A stretch of DNA of 64,000 nt from Hydrogenobacter hydrogenophilus (GCF_900215655.1 NZ_OBEN01000003.1:62001-126000), one strand, 5' to 3'. Positions 1 through 7,728 are shown, counted from the first letter of the stretch. Notes: generated from the letters alone by a model not told the origin. Made by a program: numbers and translations.

Positions 1-359
1 TTCTCGCATATGACGGAAAGAATGGATAGGTTCTTGTCTAACAGGTCTTCTCTTGACATACCTGGCCTTCTGGGAAATCCTGCAGTTATAACTACTATAT
101 CAGTACCGTCTAAGGCTTCGTATCCCTCACCCTCCGGACTTACCGTGTAGCCTTCTACTTTGGCATCTATGTCTATGGCTGTGAGCATCTGCTTTATGTC
201 AAGAGCTTTGCCTTTTACTGGTTCTATAAGCTTATCTCCGTCCTTTCTTGGAATGTCAAACATCCTAACATTCACAAGGCCCCTCAGAGCAAGAAGACCT
301 GCGGTGTGCTCACCTACATTACCCGCACCTATAACGGATACTACTTTCCTCATTTTCAT
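1..359 (-). CDS. mdh: Malate dehydrogenase, N-terminal part (cut by window edge)
   Basis: The reverse strand reads MKMRKVVSVIGAGNVGEHTA, an NAD-binding Rossmann fold of the LDH/MDH family with a GxGxxG-type loop (IGAGNVG). It continues to a segment reading VVITAGFPRRPGMSREDLL, which matches the adenine-binding strand and mobile loop; the two arginines after the proline fit malate rather than lactate as substrate. About 119 residues are visible and the C-terminal two thirds lie outside the window. The ATG at 359 overlaps the aconitase stop as ATGA, so the two are probably co-transcribed and translationally coupled; an ATG two codons further in (353) is possible. In Aquificaceae this enzyme would reduce oxaloacetate in the reductive TCA cycle (inference). 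Confidence 0.9.
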   Translation of the reverse strand, partial: MKMRKVVSVIGAGNVGEHTAGLLALRGLVNVRMFDIPRKDGDKLIEPVKGKALDIKQMLTAIDIDAKVEGYTVSPEGEGYEALDGTDIVVITAGFPRRPGMSREDLLDKNLSILSVICE

Positions 360-2338
360 GTTTGTACCTCCACCTTCTGTTTGTTTTTTATCCACCTTAG
401 TAAGCCACCTGCGAGCAATACGGATACTTGCTTTGGCGTAAGGTTATACCTACAGGGGATCTCCTCTCCTGTTGTCTTGTTTATAACCAGCACCTCTTTT
501 CCGCTTTTTAACCTTTCTATAAGCTCAGGAATGTATATTTCGTCTCCCATGGAAAACTTGTTGTAATCCTCTTTATCCACAAACTCAAGGGGAATTATGC
601 CAAAGTTTACAAGGTTTGCATGGTGTATGCGCGCAAAGGATTTGGCTATGACAACCCTAACACCCAAAAATCTGGGCGCAAGAGCAGCGTGCTCTCTTGA
701 GGAGCCTTGTCCGTAGTTTTCTCCACCTATTATTATGTTTGCTTTACCTTTCTCGTCTCTTACCTTCTTGGCTCTTTTTACAAACTCAGGGTCTACATAG
801 TGATAGACATATTCACTTATGGCGTATATGTTGGACCTCAAAGGTAGTATTTTGGCACCTGCGGGCATTATGTGATCCGTAGTTATGTTATCACCTACTA
901 TAAGGGATACCTCTCCTTCTATGACCTCAGGAAGCTCGTCAAATTCAGGTAGTGGCACTATGTTAGGTCCTCTGTATATCTCTACCTTTTTGGCTTCTTC
1001 CTCTGGCAGGGGTTCTATGATGGCTTCATCTCCGTACGGAAACTTTTCCGGCATTTCCACCTTTATCCACTTTATACCTTCTTTTTGAGCAAGCTTTCTG
1101 GGATCTACTATCTCTCCTGCTATAGCACAGGCAACACACACTTCAGGTGATGCCAAATACACTTTTGCATCTGGAGTGCCAGACCTTCCCTCAAAGTTTC
1201 TGTTGAAGCTCCTTATGGATACGCCACCGCTTGGGGGCGCATAACCCATGCCTATACATGGACCGCAAGCGCTTTCTAATATCCTTGCTCCGGCTTTTAA
1301 AAAGTTAAGAAGTATGCCGTTCTGAGTTATGAGCTCAAGGGCCTGTTTGGAACCTGGAGCTACTGCAAATATCACATCGGGATGCACCTTTCTACCTTCT
1401 AACATCTTCCCTGCACGCGTCAGGTCCACAAAGGAAGAGTTGGTACAAGAACCTATAACTACTTGGTCTACTTTTATACCTTCTACTTCTCTGACTGGCA
1501 CCACATTGTCCGGAGAGTGAGGGCACGCTATGAGAGGCTCAAGCTCTGAAAGGTTAATTTCTATGATCTCATCGTACTCTGCGTCGGGATCTGGTAGTAG
1601 CTCTATCCAGTCTTTTTCCCTTCCCTGAGCTCTAAGATAATCCCTTGTTATCTCGTCAGAAGGAAATATGGAGGTGGTTGCTCCAAGTTCCGCACCCATG
1701 TTAGTTATAGTTGACCTTTCAGGAACAGAAAGCTCCTTTATACCTTCACCAAAGTATTCAAATATCTTGCCTACACCACCCTTAACAGTGAGCCTTCTTA
1801 GAAGCTCAAGAATAATATCCTTTGCGGTTACCCACTGAGGAAGCTTTCCTGTAAGCTTTACTCCCACTATCTTGGGCATCTTCATGTAAAAGGGTTCACC
1901 TGCCATAGCGGCCGCTACGTCAAGACCTCCTGCACCAATGGCAAGCATGCCAACTCCTCCAGAAGTAGGAGTATGAGAGTCAGAGCCAAGAAGAGTTTTA
2001 CCGGGTTTTGCAAACCTTTCCAAATGGACCTGATGGCATATACCGTTGCCCGGCTTTGAAAGGTATATACCGTAGCGCTTGGCAACGCTCATGAGATACT
2101 TGTGATCGTCAGGATTCCTAAAGTCTGTCTGAAGCATGTTGTGATCTATATAACTTACAGAAAGTTCTGTTTTTACTCTGTCTACTCCCATGGCTTCAAA
2201 TTGAAGGTAAGCCATAGTTCCTGTTGCATCCTGCGTGAGTGTCTGGTCTATCTTTATAGCGATCTCTTCACCAGGTATAAGCTTTCCACTCACCAAGTGT
2301 CTTTCAATTATTTTGTAAGCTACAGTGCCCTTTGCCAT
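356..2338 (-). CDS. acn: Aconitate hydratase
   Basis: A 660-residue aconitase that interconverts citrate and isocitrate, here most likely in the reductive TCA cycle. The [4Fe-4S] ligands are visible as Cys298 (IGSCTNSS) and Cys358/Cys361 (ACGPCIGMG). Substrate-site signatures include DSHTPTSGG near residue 120, and the swivel domain carries GQGSSREHAALAPRFLG near residue 545. The length matches the single-chain thermophile and mitochondrial type rather than the ~890-residue AcnA type. AGGAGG stands a few bases before the ATG. It is the first gene of a unit that continues into mdh with an ATGA overlap and is divergent from the protease/sigma cassette. Confidence 0.96.
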   Translation of the reverse strand: MAKGTVAYKIIERHLVSGKLIPGEEIAIKIDQTLTQDATGTMAYLQFEAMGVDRVKTELSVSYIDHNMLQTDFRNPDDHKYLMSVAKRYGIYLSKPGNGICHQVHLERFAKPGKTLLGSDSHTPTSGGVGMLAIGAGGLDVAAAMAGEPFYMKMPKIVGVKLTGKLPQWVTAKDIILELLRRLTVKGGVGKIFEYFGEGIKELSVPERSTITNMGAELGATTSIFPSDEITRDYLRAQGREKDWIELLPDPDAEYDEIIEINLSELEPLIACPHSPDNVVPVREVEGIKVDQVVIGSCTNSSFVDLTRAGKMLEGRKVHPDVIFAVAPGSKQALELITQNGILLNFLKAGARILESACGPCIGMGYAPPSGGVSIRSFNRNFEGRSGTPDAKVYLASPEVCVACAIAGEIVDPRKLAQKEGIKWIKVEMPEKFPYGDEAIIEPLPEEEAKKVEIYRGPNIVPLPEFDELPEVIEGEVSLIVGDNITTDHIMPAGAKILPLRSNIYAISEYVYHYVDPEFVKRAKKVRDEKGKANIIIGGENYGQGSSREHAALAPRFLGVRVVIAKSFARIHHANLVNFGIIPLEFVDKEDYNKFSMGDEIYIPELIERLKSGKEVLVINKTTGEEIPCRYNLTPKQVSVLLAGGLLRWIKNKQKVEVQT

Positions 2339-2370
2339 AAGAACCTCCTGTACAAAAAGTGATGATCAAT

Positions 2371-2376
2371 ATTATA
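2371..2376 (-). promoter_or_regulatory. -10 element of the aconitase-mdh unit
   Basis: On the minus strand TATAAT lies 32 bases before the aconitase ATG, predicting a leader of about 25 bases that contains the AGGAGG ribosome-binding site. No convincing -35 is seen. It shares the 62-base divergent region with the promoter at 2389. Confidence 0.5.
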
Positions 2377-2388
2377 GACTTTTTGCGC

Positions 2389-2394
2389 TATAAT
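2389..2394 (+). promoter_or_regulatory. -10 element of the CalpL-like cassette, leaderless
   Basis: TATAAT is followed by six bases and then the ATG at 2401, so transcription would begin at or next to the start codon. There is no ribosome-binding site. The -35 region is not recognisable. This looks like the only promoter for the four cassette genes. Confidence 0.5.
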
Positions 2395-2400
2395 TCTACC

Positions 2401-2829
2401 ATGTCCACAAAGGGGAAGGATTTTTTGTCCTTTTTTACCTCTTTGGCTGTAGAAAAAGGTTTAAAGTTTTTGGGGGTGTTTGACAGGAAAGCCCTTTTAA
2501 GCCTTGAAGAATACCTACAGACAGACCTTGGAACCCACGACCCCACAAAGTCCAAAAGACCCTTTATAGGACAGTTTATTGCAGAAAAAGATAGCTACAG
2601 AATAGTTTTCCTGACTTCTAAGGTGCAGAGGATCTTTATAGACCTTGGCAACTGCCCAAGCTGTAAAAACCTAAAGCCCTTTGCCTTTGCCTTTAGAGAC
2701 AGGAGAAGAAAACGTATCTTAGCTTACCTAATCCCAAAGGAAGTAATAGACCATCTTAAATTCCACAACTGCGGAGTTTGTAAGGATTTTGAATTTTTAG
2801 ACCATCTTCCTGAGGAACATTATGAGTAA
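2401..2829 (+). CDS. Protein of unknown function with two CxxC pairs, first gene of the CalpL-like cassette
   Basis: I do not recognise this 142-residue protein. The start at 2401 is chosen because TATAAT ends six bases before it; an in-frame upstream start would read through the promoter. There is no signal peptide or membrane segment. Two Cys pairs, Cys85-x2-Cys88 (NCPSCK) and Cys124-x2-Cys127 (NCGVCK), could bind one zinc ion or form a redox pair. A basic stretch RDRRRKR lies between them, near residues 99-105. The gene overlaps the sigma-like gene by 8 bases, which argues that it belongs to the same system. As far as I know it has no counterpart in the described CalpL-CalpT-CalpS trio, so it may be an extra regulator or sensor (inference). 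Confidence 0.7.
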   Translation: MSTKGKDFLSFFTSLAVEKGLKFLGVFDRKALLSLEEYLQTDLGTHDPTKSKRPFIGQFIAEKDSYRIVFLTSKVQRIFIDLGNCPSCKNLKPFAFAFRDRRRKRILAYLIPKEVIDHLKFHNCGVCKDFEFLDHLPEEHYE

Positions 2830-3469
2830 AAATTACAAGGAAGAGCTGATTTTGCTATTGGATGGGAAGAACACACCTCTGGAGCGAAAGCTAAAGAGCA
2901 TGATAATCACCATAGCACGCAGGTCTGGGCTTGAAACACCCATTATGGAGAAGTACGGAAGAGACTTTGTAGAGGACATTTATTCAGAGTTCTTCCTTCA
3001 CCTTATGGAAAACAAGCACCTACTTATATCTAAGGAATTCATTAGTATAAATTACATAAGCGTTATGATAAAAAACCTTATGGTGGACAAGCTCAACGGC
3101 TCAAGATACATAAAAACCGTAAGCTATGAGGACCTAAACTATAAAGATGATGAAGGAAGAGAGGTAAGTTTTGAAAGCACCATAAAGGATGAGAGGGAGT
3201 TTTTCTCACAGCACGAGGGGGATCAGCTGTTTGCTCTTGTTCTTGAAAGTCTAGATCAAAAGGACCTTATAGCCCTTTGCTACTATATTACTTACTACAT
3301 AAAAGGTGTAAAACCCAAGGTAAAGAGCATGTCCACAAATAACCTGTATAAGCGTAAGGAAAGGCTCAAGTTAAAGATAAGCAAATACTTAGAAGGGTTG
3401 AGTGAGCAAGAGGCAAGATACTTGTTTGAGAAGTTGCTGTCAGAAGTATGCGAAAAGTTAGATTATTAG
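2822..3469 (+). CDS. Sigma-70-like protein, candidate CalpS-type sigma factor
   Basis: The 215-residue protein is divergent from known sigma factors. Residues ~45-95 (FVEDIYSEFFLHLMENK, then ISVMIKNLMVDKLNGSRY) have the layout of sigma region 2: an acidic helix followed by the I-x-N-L-x-x-D-x-L-x helix that binds core enzyme and the -10 element. Residues ~137-190 are helical and basic, with a possible region 4 (LESLDQKDLIALCYY, then NNLYKRKERLKLKI). The size fits ECF-type sigma factors. It overlaps the preceding gene by 8 bases and is followed 19 bases later by the CalpT-like gene. By analogy with CalpS, it would be held inactive by that protein until the Lon-SAVED protease cleaves it. Family assignment rests on pattern similarity and gene order only. 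Confidence 0.6.
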   Translation: MSKNYKEELILLLDGKNTPLERKLKSMIITIARRSGLETPIMEKYGRDFVEDIYSEFFLHLMENKHLLISKEFISINYISVMIKNLMVDKLNGSRYIKTVSYEDLNYKDDEGREVSFESTIKDEREFFSQHEGDQLFALVLESLDQKDLIALCYYITYYIKGVKPKVKSMSTNNLYKRKERLKLKISKYLEGLSEQEARYLFEKLLSEVCEKLDY

Positions 3470-3488
3470 TATTAATGAGGAAACTGCT

Positions 3489-4235
3489 ATGATCCTAAAC
3501 CTTTTGAAACTCTACGAAGATACAATCAAAGATGGAGACCACACGCCAGTTCCTCTTGAACCAGAGCCAGTACAGGTAGGACAAGTAAGAGCCTTTAGCA
3601 TGATACCAGAAGAGCGTTTTCTTGTGCTTGAAGAACTTGATAACGATCTTTTCCTCGTAGTTCCAGTATCTTCTTACCTTCAGCTTCTTACAACTGATCC
3701 ACTACCCCCACTTTACGAGTGGAGAGGTCTGCGGTTAGCATTAGCGCCTATTTGGTATCATATCCGAAAAGAGATCATAGAAAACTACTCCAGAAAGCTT
3801 TTTATCATAAAGGATCTTACCTCTGCAAAAAACTACATAAAAAGTGTGCAAAGACAAAACTTGCCTTGGTATACAAAAAAATTCCTTCACCTTAACGCAA
3901 AACGCTGGGCTAACCTCGTTTTAGTCAGTCTTCTAAAGGATGTATGGGAAAGAGAGGAAGAGCTGTACATTCAAAGAGTTCAAGGGGATACTTCAAAGCT
4001 TTTAACACCTTTGGCACTTGCAGCACACTCTAAGTACAAAAGAGGCGAAAACTACTTTGCGGTCTTTGAAGAGGACAGGCTCAGGCTATACCTTCCTGTG
4101 GATTATCTTGGGAAGAGGATCTCAGTAAGGATAAAGGATGAGCTCATTTTTGAAGGAACACTTGAGAGTGTGATTTTGGAGATCATGGGGGATTTCAGAG
4201 GTTTTGAGGAGGACCTGCATGTTGTACAGCTTTAG
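3489..4235 (+). CDS. Candidate CalpT-like protease substrate / anti-sigma protein
   Basis: A 248-residue soluble protein without a recognisable active site. Residues ~27-75 (VGQVRAFSM..., then FLVLEELDNDLFLVVPVSS) alternate short beta strands in a way that could form a MazF-like barrel, a fold I recall being proposed for part of CalpT. A basic, aromatic middle section (~95-165) follows, and a strand-rich C-terminal ~80 residues starts near LTPLALAAHSKYKRG. GAGGA precedes the ATG by about ten bases. The gene lies between the sigma-like gene and the Lon-SAVED gene, overlapping the latter by 17 bases, the position expected for the protein the protease cleaves. Assignment is by context; an unrelated adaptor is possible. 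Confidence 0.5.
   Translation: MILNLLKLYEDTIKDGDHTPVPLEPEPVQVGQVRAFSMIPEERFLVLEELDNDLFLVVPVSSYLQLLTTDPLPPLYEWRGLRLALAPIWYHIRKEIIENYSRKLFIIKDLTSAKNYIKSVQRQNLPWYTKKFLHLNAKRWANLVLVSLLKDVWEREEELYIQRVQGDTSKLLTPLALAAHSKYKRGENYFAVFEEDRLRLYLPVDYLGKRISVRIKDELIFEGTLESVILEIMGDFRGFEEDLHVVQL
4206..4212 (+). promoter_or_regulatory. Ribosome-binding site fixing the Lon-SAVED start
   Basis: GAGGAGG six bases before the ATG at 4219, inside the end of the preceding gene. It decides for the ATG over an in-frame TTG at 4204 that would use part of this same site as codons. Confidence 0.75.
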
Positions 4236-5664
4236 CTCTTTTAAAGAGGAGGATCTTTTGGGCTTTTTGCATGCGGGGGAACTGGATGAGCACATAGCGG
4301 ATGTTTTTAAGGAATTCAACGAACTTAGTCCATTTGTTCAGTTTGAGCTTATAAAGTATGTAAAAGAAAAGAGTGTTTATGTGGATGTACATGTCCTAAG
4401 CAAAACCTTAGGGACAAGCCAAAAAACTGCGGAAGAAATCCTCAAAGGTGAGTTTAAAATCTTTACCTTCCCTGCGGTTTCCACTCAAGGCTACTCTCAG
4501 ATGGTCCAGGGTATGGTGATAAAAGATACCTCTCAAAGGATTTGCAACGTGGAGGGTATAAAAAGACACATAAAGTCTGTGGAGGATCTGCTTAAATCAA
4601 GGGGTTTACTGAAAGATTATCTCTCTGTGTTCCTAAACAGCTATATAACAGGGAAGAGTTTTCAGCTTAGTTTAGCTCTATCGCTCCTTACAGAGAAAGT
4701 GCCAGATAGGTTCTGTTTTACGGGGGGTGTGGATGCAAAGGGAAATGTGCAGGCAGTGGATAACATACCACAGAAAGAAAAAGCTTGCAGATCCTCTGGT
4801 AAAAAACTCATAAGCCCTGTAAATGTGCGTAGCGTAGATGACATAATAGACTGGTTTTCTAAACCCTTTGTGGATGTGCCCTTTGTGATCACAAAGGAGA
4901 GAAGCAGACCCAACATAGGGGACTTTTGGGAAGAAGAGCACGTGCTTAAAAACCTAAAGCACTTTCATGAAATAACTGAGGAGGACCTTATACTGGAAAC
5001 GGGACAGCTTGAAGGTCAAAAGTGGCAGGAGGTATGCACTGAGTTTATAAACAGGATAAGGAGAATGGACTATGAGCTATCAAACAGGCTACGGCTAAAC
5101 TTGGTTATAAACGGTCCCACCGCATTGGCTATGGCTCTTGGCATACTTTATAGCCACACAAGACCCTTCAGAGTATTTCACTATAGCAACAGCGAAAAAA
5201 GATACTATACAATAGATGTTTTCAACACAAGGGAATTAAAAGAACGCGTAAAGGAATACACACACACAGAAGCAGAGCTGGATAGCTCAGAGGGTAAAGA
5301 CCTTGCAGTAATTATCAGGGGAGCACATCACGACCCTACCGGAGATGTAAAAGCCTACTTAACAAAAGAGGGCATAAGCGCCGATATTTTGGTGCTAAGT
5401 CCAAAGGAGAAAGAGGGAAACATACCTCCAAACCAGCTAAAAGAGGTAGCAAAGGAGTATGCATCTCACATACAGTCCGCAAGAGCTCAAAAACACTATG
5501 AAAACATTCACTTCTTTCTGTCAACACCAGTAGCTATAGGGTACTTGCTCGGTGTTGCCTTTGGCCATTACACAAAGGGATACATATACAACTACAAAAC
5601 CAATGAGCTTTACGAGAGAGTCCTATCTTTAGAGTTCCTTAGAGACCTAATAGAAAAAGCCTAA
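4219..5664 (+). CDS. Lon protease-SAVED fusion (CalpL-like cyclic-nucleotide-activated protease)
   Basis: 481 residues in three parts. Residues 1-85 are a helical N-terminal domain. Residues ~88-220 form a Lon-type (S16) protease core: ITGKSFQLSLALSLLT places a Ser at 147 where Lon has its nucleophile, FTGGVDAKGNVQAV matches the Lon TGE(I/V)xxxGxVxxV strand pair, and QKEKACRSSGKK supplies Lys186/Lys188 where Lon has its catalytic lysine (39-41 residues after the Ser; 43 in E. coli Lon). There is no AAA+ domain. Residues ~240-481 are a SAVED domain with two CARF-like halves, each with a strand then P-x-A-(L/I) helix: NLVINGPTALAMALGILY and IHFFLSTPVAIGYLLGVAFG. This is the architecture of CalpL, which binds cA4, oligomerises and cuts CalpT to release sigma factor CalpS. 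The gene ends convergent with alr, overlapping by 4 bases. Fold assignment is strong; ligand and substrate are inferred. Confidence 0.85.
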   Translation: MLYSFSSFKEEDLLGFLHAGELDEHIADVFKEFNELSPFVQFELIKYVKEKSVYVDVHVLSKTLGTSQKTAEEILKGEFKIFTFPAVSTQGYSQMVQGMVIKDTSQRICNVEGIKRHIKSVEDLLKSRGLLKDYLSVFLNSYITGKSFQLSLALSLLTEKVPDRFCFTGGVDAKGNVQAVDNIPQKEKACRSSGKKLISPVNVRSVDDIIDWFSKPFVDVPFVITKERSRPNIGDFWEEEHVLKNLKHFHEITEEDLILETGQLEGQKWQEVCTEFINRIRRMDYELSNRLRLNLVINGPTALAMALGILYSHTRPFRVFHYSNSEKRYYTIDVFNTRELKERVKEYTHTEAELDSSEGKDLAVIIRGAHHDPTGDVKAYLTKEGISADILVLSPKEKEGNIPPNQLKEVAKEYASHIQSARAQKHYENIHFFLSTPVAIGYLLGVAFGHYTKGYIYNYKTNELYERVLSLEFLRDLIEKA

Positions 5665-6677
5665 GGCACAAGAAGCCTCTTTACGCGAGAGGACACATTG
5701 CACATAATCTCGTAAGGTATGGTTCCTGCAAGCTTGGCAAGATCACCAAAACTTTGGTGCTCTCCAACAATTTCTACCCAATCACCTACCTGTGCAGATG
5801 TGTTATCCAAATCCACAACAGTCATGTCCATAGTTATGTTTCCCAAAATCTTTATGGGTTTATCCTTCCAGTAAAGGTATCCTATGTTAGAAAGCGCTTT
5901 TGTGAGTCCATCTGCATACCCAAAGGCAACTACACCTACTTTTTTCTTTTTATCCGTTGTGTAAGTTCTTGAATAGGATACTGGATGTCCGCTGGGGAGG
6001 TATTTTACAGATATAATGCGCGCTTTTAACCGCAGAGCTCTTTTTAGGGCTACTGGGTAGTCTGGAGCAGGTTTTTCTCCGTACATGGCAAGGCCTATCC
6101 TAATGTGAGTAGTAAAAGGCACACGGTATATAACACCCGCGGAACTTTCCATGTGTATATCCACACTTGAGTAATCCTTTACTATCTTTTTGAACTCTTC
6201 TATCTGCCTTAAAGAAAAATCTCTGTCCAATGGACTTGAAAGGTGTGTAAGAACGCCTTTTATCCTGCTATCCCTTATCACTTCTTCAAGAAAACCGAGC
6301 CTACCCATACCCGTGTCATACTTTACATGAAAGCCCACATGGAGACCTTCTATCACTTTAAGATGCTCTTTGTGGGAAACAACAGGAGTAAGACGGTATT
6401 CTGTCAGTGCTCTTTCCTCACCCCTTAGTACGCCCCCAAGAACTAGTATATCTTTTTTAAAACCAGCCTTTCTGAGTTCTACACCCTCTTCAACACAAGC
6501 TACAGCGTAAGAGGATACCTCATCCATATGTTCCAACACACTACACACATGGAAAGCAGACATACCATAGGCATCAGCCTTAACTACTGCTATAATCTTT
6601 TTACCGGAAAAATCCTTTAGCGCCTTTATGTTGTGTCTTATAGCGTCCGCACTTATCTCCAAAACAGCTCTTGCCAT
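5661..6677 (-). CDS. alr: Alanine racemase
   Basis: A 338-residue PLP enzyme that makes D-alanine for peptidoglycan. The PLP lysine is Lys33 in IIAVVKADAYG near the N-terminus of the TIM barrel. HVKYDTGMGRLGF is the conserved barrel segment, and the second catalytic residue is the Tyr in VSYSRTYTT. The length is slightly short for the family (360-390). The ATG at 6677 is chosen; a GTG at 6686 would begin only two bases after the -10 element. There is no clear ribosome-binding site, consistent with a very short leader. The gene is monocistronic and faces the cassette tail to tail. Confidence 0.94.
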   Translation of the reverse strand: MARAVLEISADAIRHNIKALKDFSGKKIIAVVKADAYGMSAFHVCSVLEHMDEVSSYAVACVEEGVELRKAGFKKDILVLGGVLRGEERALTEYRLTPVVSHKEHLKVIEGLHVGFHVKYDTGMGRLGFLEEVIRDSRIKGVLTHLSSPLDRDFSLRQIEEFKKIVKDYSSVDIHMESSAGVIYRVPFTTHIRIGLAMYGEKPAPDYPVALKRALRLKARIISVKYLPSGHPVSYSRTYTTDKKKKVGVVAFGYADGLTKALSNIGYLYWKDKPIKILGNITMDMTVVDLDNTSAQVGDWVEIVGEHQSFGDLAKLAGTIPYEIMCNVSSRVKRLLVP

Positions 6678-6688
6678 AGGAAGCACAT

Positions 6689-6694
6689 ATTATA
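6689..6694 (-). promoter_or_regulatory. -10 element of alr
   Basis: TATAAT on the minus strand ends 11 bases before the alr ATG, giving a predicted leader of only about five bases. No clear -35 is seen. Confidence 0.5.
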
Positions 6695-6716
6695 ACGCAG
6701 GCTGACTTGCATCATC

Positions 6717-6746
6717 TTGCAGACCTTGTGCAGATCCCTTTAAAAT
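6717..6746 (+). promoter_or_regulatory. Promoter of tpx
   Basis: TTGCAG (6717-6722), an 18-base spacer and TAAAAT (6741-6746). AAGGAGG (6764-6770) follows, seven bases before the tpx ATG. This is a conventional promoter plus leader, unlike the leaderless type seen at many other genes here. Confidence 0.55.
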
Positions 6747-6777
6747 TCTAATAAAACTAAGAGAAGGAGGTTGTAAG

Positions 6778-7287
6778 ATGGCTCAAACTGTTACTCTAAA
6801 GGGAAATCCTGTTGCTTTATCAGGTCCTACCCTTTCTGTAGGAGACAGGGTACCCGAAGCGGTAGTTGTTACCAAAGACCTTCAGGAAAAGATCATAGGT
6901 GGTGCAAAGGGTGTAGTGCAAGTGATCATAACTGTGCCTTCTTTGGACACCCCAGTTTGCGAGACAGAAACCAAAAAGTTCAACGAGATGCTTGCCGGTA
7001 TAGAAGGTGTAGATGTAACCGTGGTCTCCATGGACCTTCCCTTTGCAGAAAAGAGGTTTTGTGAAAGCTTCAACATAGGCAATATAACTGTAGCCTCTGA
7101 TTTTAGATACAGAGACATGGAAAAGTATGGAGTTCTCATTGTGGAAGGTGCACTCAAGGGTATACTGGCAAGGGCAGTTTTCATTGTAAATAAAGACGGA
7201 AAGCTTGCATACATACAGCTTGTTCCGGAGATCACTCAAGAACCTAATTACGAAGAGGTTGTCAAAAAGATAAAGGAGCTTTTATAA
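6778..7287 (+). CDS. tpx: Thiol peroxidase (Tpx, atypical 2-Cys peroxiredoxin)
   Basis: A 169-residue cytoplasmic peroxidase that reduces hydroperoxides with electrons from thioredoxin. The peroxidatic cysteine is Cys61 in [12 protein letters not shown] and the resolving cysteine is Cys95 in RFCESFNI, the spacing typical of the Tpx subfamily. The N-terminal hairpin ([12 protein letters not shown]) and [13 protein letters not shown] also match. It starts after a strong AAGGAGG. nikR follows after eight bases but appears to have its own promoter embedded in the tpx stop region. Confidence 0.96.
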   Translation: MAQTVTLKGNPVALSGPTLSVGDRVPEAVVVTKDLQEKIIGGAKGVVQVIITVPSLDTPVCETETKKFNEMLAGIEGVDVTVVSMDLPFAEKRFCESFNIGNITVASDFRYRDMEKYGVLIVEGALKGILARAVFIVNKDGKLAYIQLVPEITQEPNYEEVVKKIKELL

Positions 7288-7288
7288 T
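7259..7288 (+). promoter_or_regulatory. nikR promoter embedded in the end of tpx
   Basis: TTGTCA (7259-7264), an 18-base spacer and TATAAT (7283-7288). The tpx stop codon TAA (7285-7287) lies inside the -10 hexamer. The nikR ATG follows after seven bases, so the mRNA would start at or very near the ATG. Confidence 0.6.
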
Positions 7289-7295
7289 CCATTTT

Positions 7296-7703
7296 ATGAA
7301 GGAAAAGATTGTAAGGTTTTGTGTGTCTTTGCCCCAGTATCTGTTAGAGGAACTTGATAGGAAAATAATAAAAAGGGGCTATTCCTCAAGGTCTGAGCTC
7401 GTAAGGGACCTTATAAGAGAACTTATGGTAGAAGATGCGTGGCGGGAGGAGGAGGAGGTTATTGGCGTTTTAACATTAATATATGATCATCACCAGAGAG
7501 AACTTGCTCAAAAGATGCTTGAAATACAGCACAACCAATATGTAAAAGTGCTTTGTAGCACACACATACACTTAGACCACCACAACTGTCTTGAAAACAT
7601 AGTGCTAAAGGGGAAACCCAATGAAATAGAAAGTATATCCATAAACATAGGAGGACTCAGAGGCGTTAAGTTTGCAAAACTCACCAAGGCTTCTAATGTG
7701 TAA
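7296..7703 (+). CDS. nikR: Nickel-responsive regulator NikR
   Basis: 135 residues. An N-terminal ribbon-helix-helix DNA-binding domain ([17 protein letters not shown], then [15 protein letters not shown]) is followed by a C-terminal ACT-like nickel domain. The four high-affinity Ni ligands of E. coli NikR (His76, His87, His89, Cys95) are all present, shifted by three: His79, His90, His92 and Cys98 in [13 protein letters not shown]. It represses nickel uptake genes when nickel is sufficient, plausible for an organism with NiFe hydrogenases. No nik transport genes lie in this window. Confidence 0.95.
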   Translation: MKEKIVRFCVSLPQYLLEELDRKIIKRGYSSRSELVRDLIRELMVEDAWREEEEVIGVLTLIYDHHQRELAQKMLEIQHNQYVKVLCSTHIHLDHHNCLENIVLKGKPNEIESISINIGGLRGVKFAKLTKASNV

Positions 7704-7728
7704 AAAACAGGGAGGCGCAGAGCCTCCC
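7702..7728 (-). terminator. Intrinsic terminator of the secreted-protein operon
   Basis: A perfect 7-bp stem, GGGAGGC / GCCTCCC (7710-7716 and 7722-7728), with a 5-base loop. Read on the minus strand it is followed by TTTTTT (7707-7702). It starts eight bases after the stop codon of the 401-residue secreted protein. On the plus strand no T-tract follows, so it is directional. Confidence 0.85.

Noticed and set aside
160-566. Plus-strand frames opposite mdh and aconitase
   Set aside because: The minus strand encodes recognisable mdh and aconitase; these frames are shadows.
3470-3488. Separate promoter for the CalpT-like gene
   Set aside because: The 19-base gap holds only a GAGGA ribosome-binding site; co-transcription from 2389 is simpler.
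6820-7239. Long minus-strand frames opposite tpx
   Set aside because: They are antisense to a clear peroxidase with both catalytic cysteines, have no start signals, and show unnatural composition.
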